Shown here one piece after another: positions 36,964 through 38,743 of a DNA stretch of 38,743 nucleotides (position 1 is the stretch's first letter; each line of letters starts with the position of its first letter). Origin of the DNA: an uncultured Oceanobacter sp. (lineage in GTDB: Bacteria; Pseudomonadota; Gammaproteobacteria; Pseudomonadales; Oceanobacteraceae); the NCBI GenBank assembly GCA_913061185.1, contig CAJXTI010000035.1:1-38743 (forward strand), given 5' to 3'. Made by a program: the position numbers and the translations under genes. The notes under the pieces are model-generated. The model made no database searches. It was not told the origin of the DNA and saw only the letters and a program-made list of their open reading frames with translations.

Positions 36964-37263
36964 ATGTGGTACGCCATTATCAGCCAGGACGTCGCCAACA
37001 GTCTCGATCAACGTCTGTCGGCCCGTCCTGCGCATTTAAAACGCCTGCAAACTCTGTCAGCCGAGGGTCGTCTGCTGGTCGCTGGCCCCCATCCTGCCAT
37101 TGATAGCGAAGATCCCGGCAGCGAAGGATTTACCGGCAGCCTGGTGATTGCCGAATTCAACTCACTGCAAGATGCCCAGCGCTGGGCCGATACCGACCCC
37201 TATATCGACGCCGGTGTGTATCAGCAGGTCATCGTAAAACCGTTCAAGAAAGTGTTGCCATAA
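36964..37263 (+). CDS. yciI: YciI-like protein
   Basis: A 99-residue ferredoxin-like fold protein of the YciI/YCII family. [10 protein letters not shown] at the start, the His in RPAHLKRL, and [22 protein letters not shown] at the end match E. coli YciI. The conserved His and Asp suggest an active site, but no reaction is established. It starts at ATG 36964, three bases after yciB, and is followed by an SH3-domain gene 22 bases on. Confidence 0.93.
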   Translation: MWYAIISQDVANSLDQRLSARPAHLKRLQTLSAEGRLLVAGPHPAIDSEDPGSEGFTGSLVIAEFNSLQDAQRWADTDPYIDAGVYQQVIVKPFKKVLP

Positions 37264-37285
37264 GGCAGCCTGCAAGGAGTAAGAC

Positions 37286-38005
37286 GTGAAGCTGTTAACG
37301 CAACTGGGTTTATGCCTGATCATCGCCACAGGCACTACCGGCGCCCTGGCCGAACAAACGGCCGAAGGTGATCGCTATGTTGCCGTATCCTCCGGTGAAA
37401 AGCGCTATGTCACCGACACCCTGTGGCTGCAATTGCGCTCCGGCCCCACCGCCCAGCACCGGATTATTCAGGCGCTGAAAAGTGGCGAGCATCTGCTACT
37501 GCTGGGCGAAAATGCCGACGCCGGTTATTCACTCGTTCGTACCGACAAGGGTAATGAAGGCTGGGTTCTGACCCGCTACCTCGACAACGAGCCGACCGCC
37601 CGTGAGCATCTGGTGCTGGCCAACCGCGAGCTGGAAAAAGCCCGCGCTGAACTTTCAACCGCCACCGAACGCTTGCAAGCGCTGGAAAGCGAAGTCAAAG
37701 GCTTGCGTTCAGAACGCAGCACTCTGGAACAAAAAACAGAAAAAGCCACCCAGGAACTGAGCAGCATCCGCGAAGTATCATCCGGCGCACTGGCGCTGGA
37801 TGAAAAAGCCCGCAAGCTGTCTACCCGCAATCAGGAGCTGGAAATCCAGCTCGAAGCCATGAGTGCAGAAAACGCGCAATTACGCGATGACCGCGACCTC
37901 AATCGCCTGATCTACGGCGGTGGTCTGGTCTTTCTCGGCATTCTGGCCGGGCTGATACTGCCCGCCCTGCGAGGTGGCCGCAAACACACCAGCGGTTGGT
38001 CCTGA
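37286..38005 (+). CDS. SH3-domain envelope protein (TIGR04211/YgiM-like)
   Basis: A 239-residue membrane-anchored periplasmic protein. It has a signal peptide (about 1-22, ending GALAE), a bacterial SH3 domain (about 30-100, with TDTLWLQLRSGPTAQHRIIQALKSGE and GNEGWVLTRYL), a coiled coil (about 108-200, heptads of Leu and Glu), and a C-terminal membrane segment (GGGLVFLGILAGLILPAL). This is the layout of the YgiM family. SH3 domains here are thought to bind cell wall or proteins. The start is GTG 37286, with AAGGAG six bases upstream. It is probably cotranscribed with yciB and yciI. Confidence 0.9.
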   Translation: MKLLTQLGLCLIIATGTTGALAEQTAEGDRYVAVSSGEKRYVTDTLWLQLRSGPTAQHRIIQALKSGEHLLLLGENADAGYSLVRTDKGNEGWVLTRYLDNEPTAREHLVLANRELEKARAELSTATERLQALESEVKGLRSERSTLEQKTEKATQELSSIREVSSGALALDEKARKLSTRNQELEIQLEAMSAENAQLRDDRDLNRLIYGGGLVFLGILAGLILPALRGGRKHTSGWS

Positions 38006-38094
38006 TAGCCGCCAAACACACCCGTTGCTCTGGCTACACACCTTGGCCGGAGCGACACGACAGGCCTTAGCCCATTCCCTGTGGAGATATTCCG

Positions 38095-38664
38095 ATGTAC
38101 CGCCGTTTTTTACTGAAACAGCTGCTGGCCCTGAGTGCCGCACTGATGTTGTCATCCGCCTGGGCAGATCCCACTACCGAAGACTTGGTTCCAATTCGCC
38201 TGACCACCAATATGGGGATCATTGAGCTGGTACTGGATCGCAGCAAGGCGCCGTTGTCGGTGGACAACTTTCTTACTTATGTGGCCAGCGGTCATTACAA
38301 CCAGACCCTGTTTCACCGGGTCATTGGTGATTTTATGATTCAGGGTGGTGGTTACACTACCGATATGCGCCAGCGGGCAACCTTGCCGCCCATCGCCAAT
38401 GAAGCCAAAAACGGTCTTAAAAACGTTCGGGGAAGCATTGCCATGGCCCGCCGTGGCAATCCCGATAGCGCCACCAGCCAGTTTTTTATCAACCTGAAAG
38501 ACAACGGCTTTCTGGATCACGGCAGCCGTGACTTTGGTTACGCCGTGTTCGGGCGCGTCACCGCTGGCATGGACGTGGTTGATGCCATAGGCAAGGTTGA
38601 AACGCTGCCGGGCGACAAACCCAAAGAGCCCGTCATCCTGATCAGTGTGGAACAGATTCAGTAA
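38095..38664 (+). CDS. ppiA: Periplasmic cyclophilin-type peptidyl-prolyl isomerase (PpiA-like)
   Basis: A 189-residue cyclophilin that isomerises proline bonds during protein folding. The signal peptide ([19 protein letters not shown]) puts it in the periplasm. The cyclophilin core has [16 protein letters not shown] with the catalytic Arg, [25 protein letters not shown] and [18 protein letters not shown]. The length and signal fit PpiA rather than cytosolic PpiB. ATG 38095 has GGAG eight bases upstream. It lies 89 bases after the SH3 gene and is the last gene before the contig end. Confidence 0.95.
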   Translation: MYRRFLLKQLLALSAALMLSSAWADPTTEDLVPIRLTTNMGIIELVLDRSKAPLSVDNFLTYVASGHYNQTLFHRVIGDFMIQGGGYTTDMRQRATLPPIANEAKNGLKNVRGSIAMARRGNPDSATSQFFINLKDNGFLDHGSRDFGYAVFGRVTAGMDVVDAIGKVETLPGDKPKEPVILISVEQIQ

Positions 38665-38696
38665 CTTTCGCTAATCCTTTCATCACCATCCGGTAC

Positions 38697-38743
38697 CTGT
38701 CTCTTATACACATCTGACGCTGCCGACGAAGAGGATAGTGTAG
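38697..38743 (+). other. Illumina Nextera adapter read-through (not genomic)
   Basis: CTGTCTCTTATACACATCT (38697-38715) is the Nextera transposon mosaic end. GACGCTGCCGACGA (38716-38729) is the read-1 adapter stub. AGAGGATA (38730-38737) is the reverse complement of the i5 index TATCCTCT (S503), and GTGTAG (38738-38743) begins the P5 side sequence. All 47 bases match the construct in order. Genomic sequence ends at 38696. Confidence 0.97.

Overview
The window is a stretch of chromosome from a gammaproteobacterium of the Pseudomonadales/Oceanospirillales kind, judged by eye to be moderately GC-rich. The evidence is gene order and gene architecture, not a database match. It has a fused tyrA-aroA gene inside a gyrA-serC-pheA-hisC-tyrA/aroA-cmk-rpsA series, uvrB beside tRNA-Val and an aspC-type aminotransferase, hda beside a DUF2066 gene, purM-purN-DUF3108, a methylthioadenosine deaminase before ubiG-mupP-yciK, and rluB-scpB-scpA. 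Nearly every base is conserved housekeeping sequence. I see no CRISPR array, transposase, toxin-antitoxin pair or recognisable defence operon.

Layout. (1) Bases 1-549 are an AT-rich flank lying directly off the 3' end of tRNA-Val(GAC). It holds the tail of an unidentified gene and several GTGCCC motifs, and looks like the edge of an integrated element. (2) 550-6000: tRNA-Val, uvrB, a divergent aspC-like aminotransferase, a REP-like hairpin repeat, then hda and a DUF2066 gene. (3) 6309-9659: purM, purN, a DUF3108 gene and dcd, ending at tRNA-Asn(GTT), which has a consensus sigma70 promoter. (4) 9880-23908, all on the minus strand: gyrA, serC, pheA, hisC, the tyrA-aroA fusion, cmk, rpsA, ihfB, lapA, lapB, pyrF. 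This is the mixed-function supraoperon known from Pseudomonas, linking serine, aromatic and histidine-type aminotransfer enzymes to translation and DNA topology genes. (5) 24384-29239, plus strand: MTA/SAH deaminase, ubiG, mupP-like phosphatase, yciK-like SDR, then a GGDEF diguanylate cyclase ending in a bidirectional terminator. (6) 29261-36316, minus strand: rluB, scpB, scpA, two non-identical tryptophanyl-tRNA synthetases in tandem, yciO and the RNase AM (rnm/yciV) gene. (7) 36355-38664, plus strand: yciB, yciI, an SH3-domain envelope protein and a periplasmic cyclophilin.

The last 47 bases (38697-38743) are not genomic. They match the Illumina Nextera transposase end, the read-1 adapter stub and an i5 index, so the real contig ends at 38696.

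Points most worth a second look: the two adjacent TrpRS genes, one carrying a four-cysteine cluster and a KMSNS loop; the tRNA-Val junction; the class II signature motifs in the EPSP-synthase half of the fusion; a 15-bp tandem repeat expanding the N-terminus of PyrF; two diverged copies of one hairpin repeat in opposite orientations; and several unusually clean hairpins at gene boundaries. About a quarter of the genes are best started at GTG or TTG with a good Shine-Dalgarno sequence, so starts chosen by longest ORF would be wrong in many cases here.
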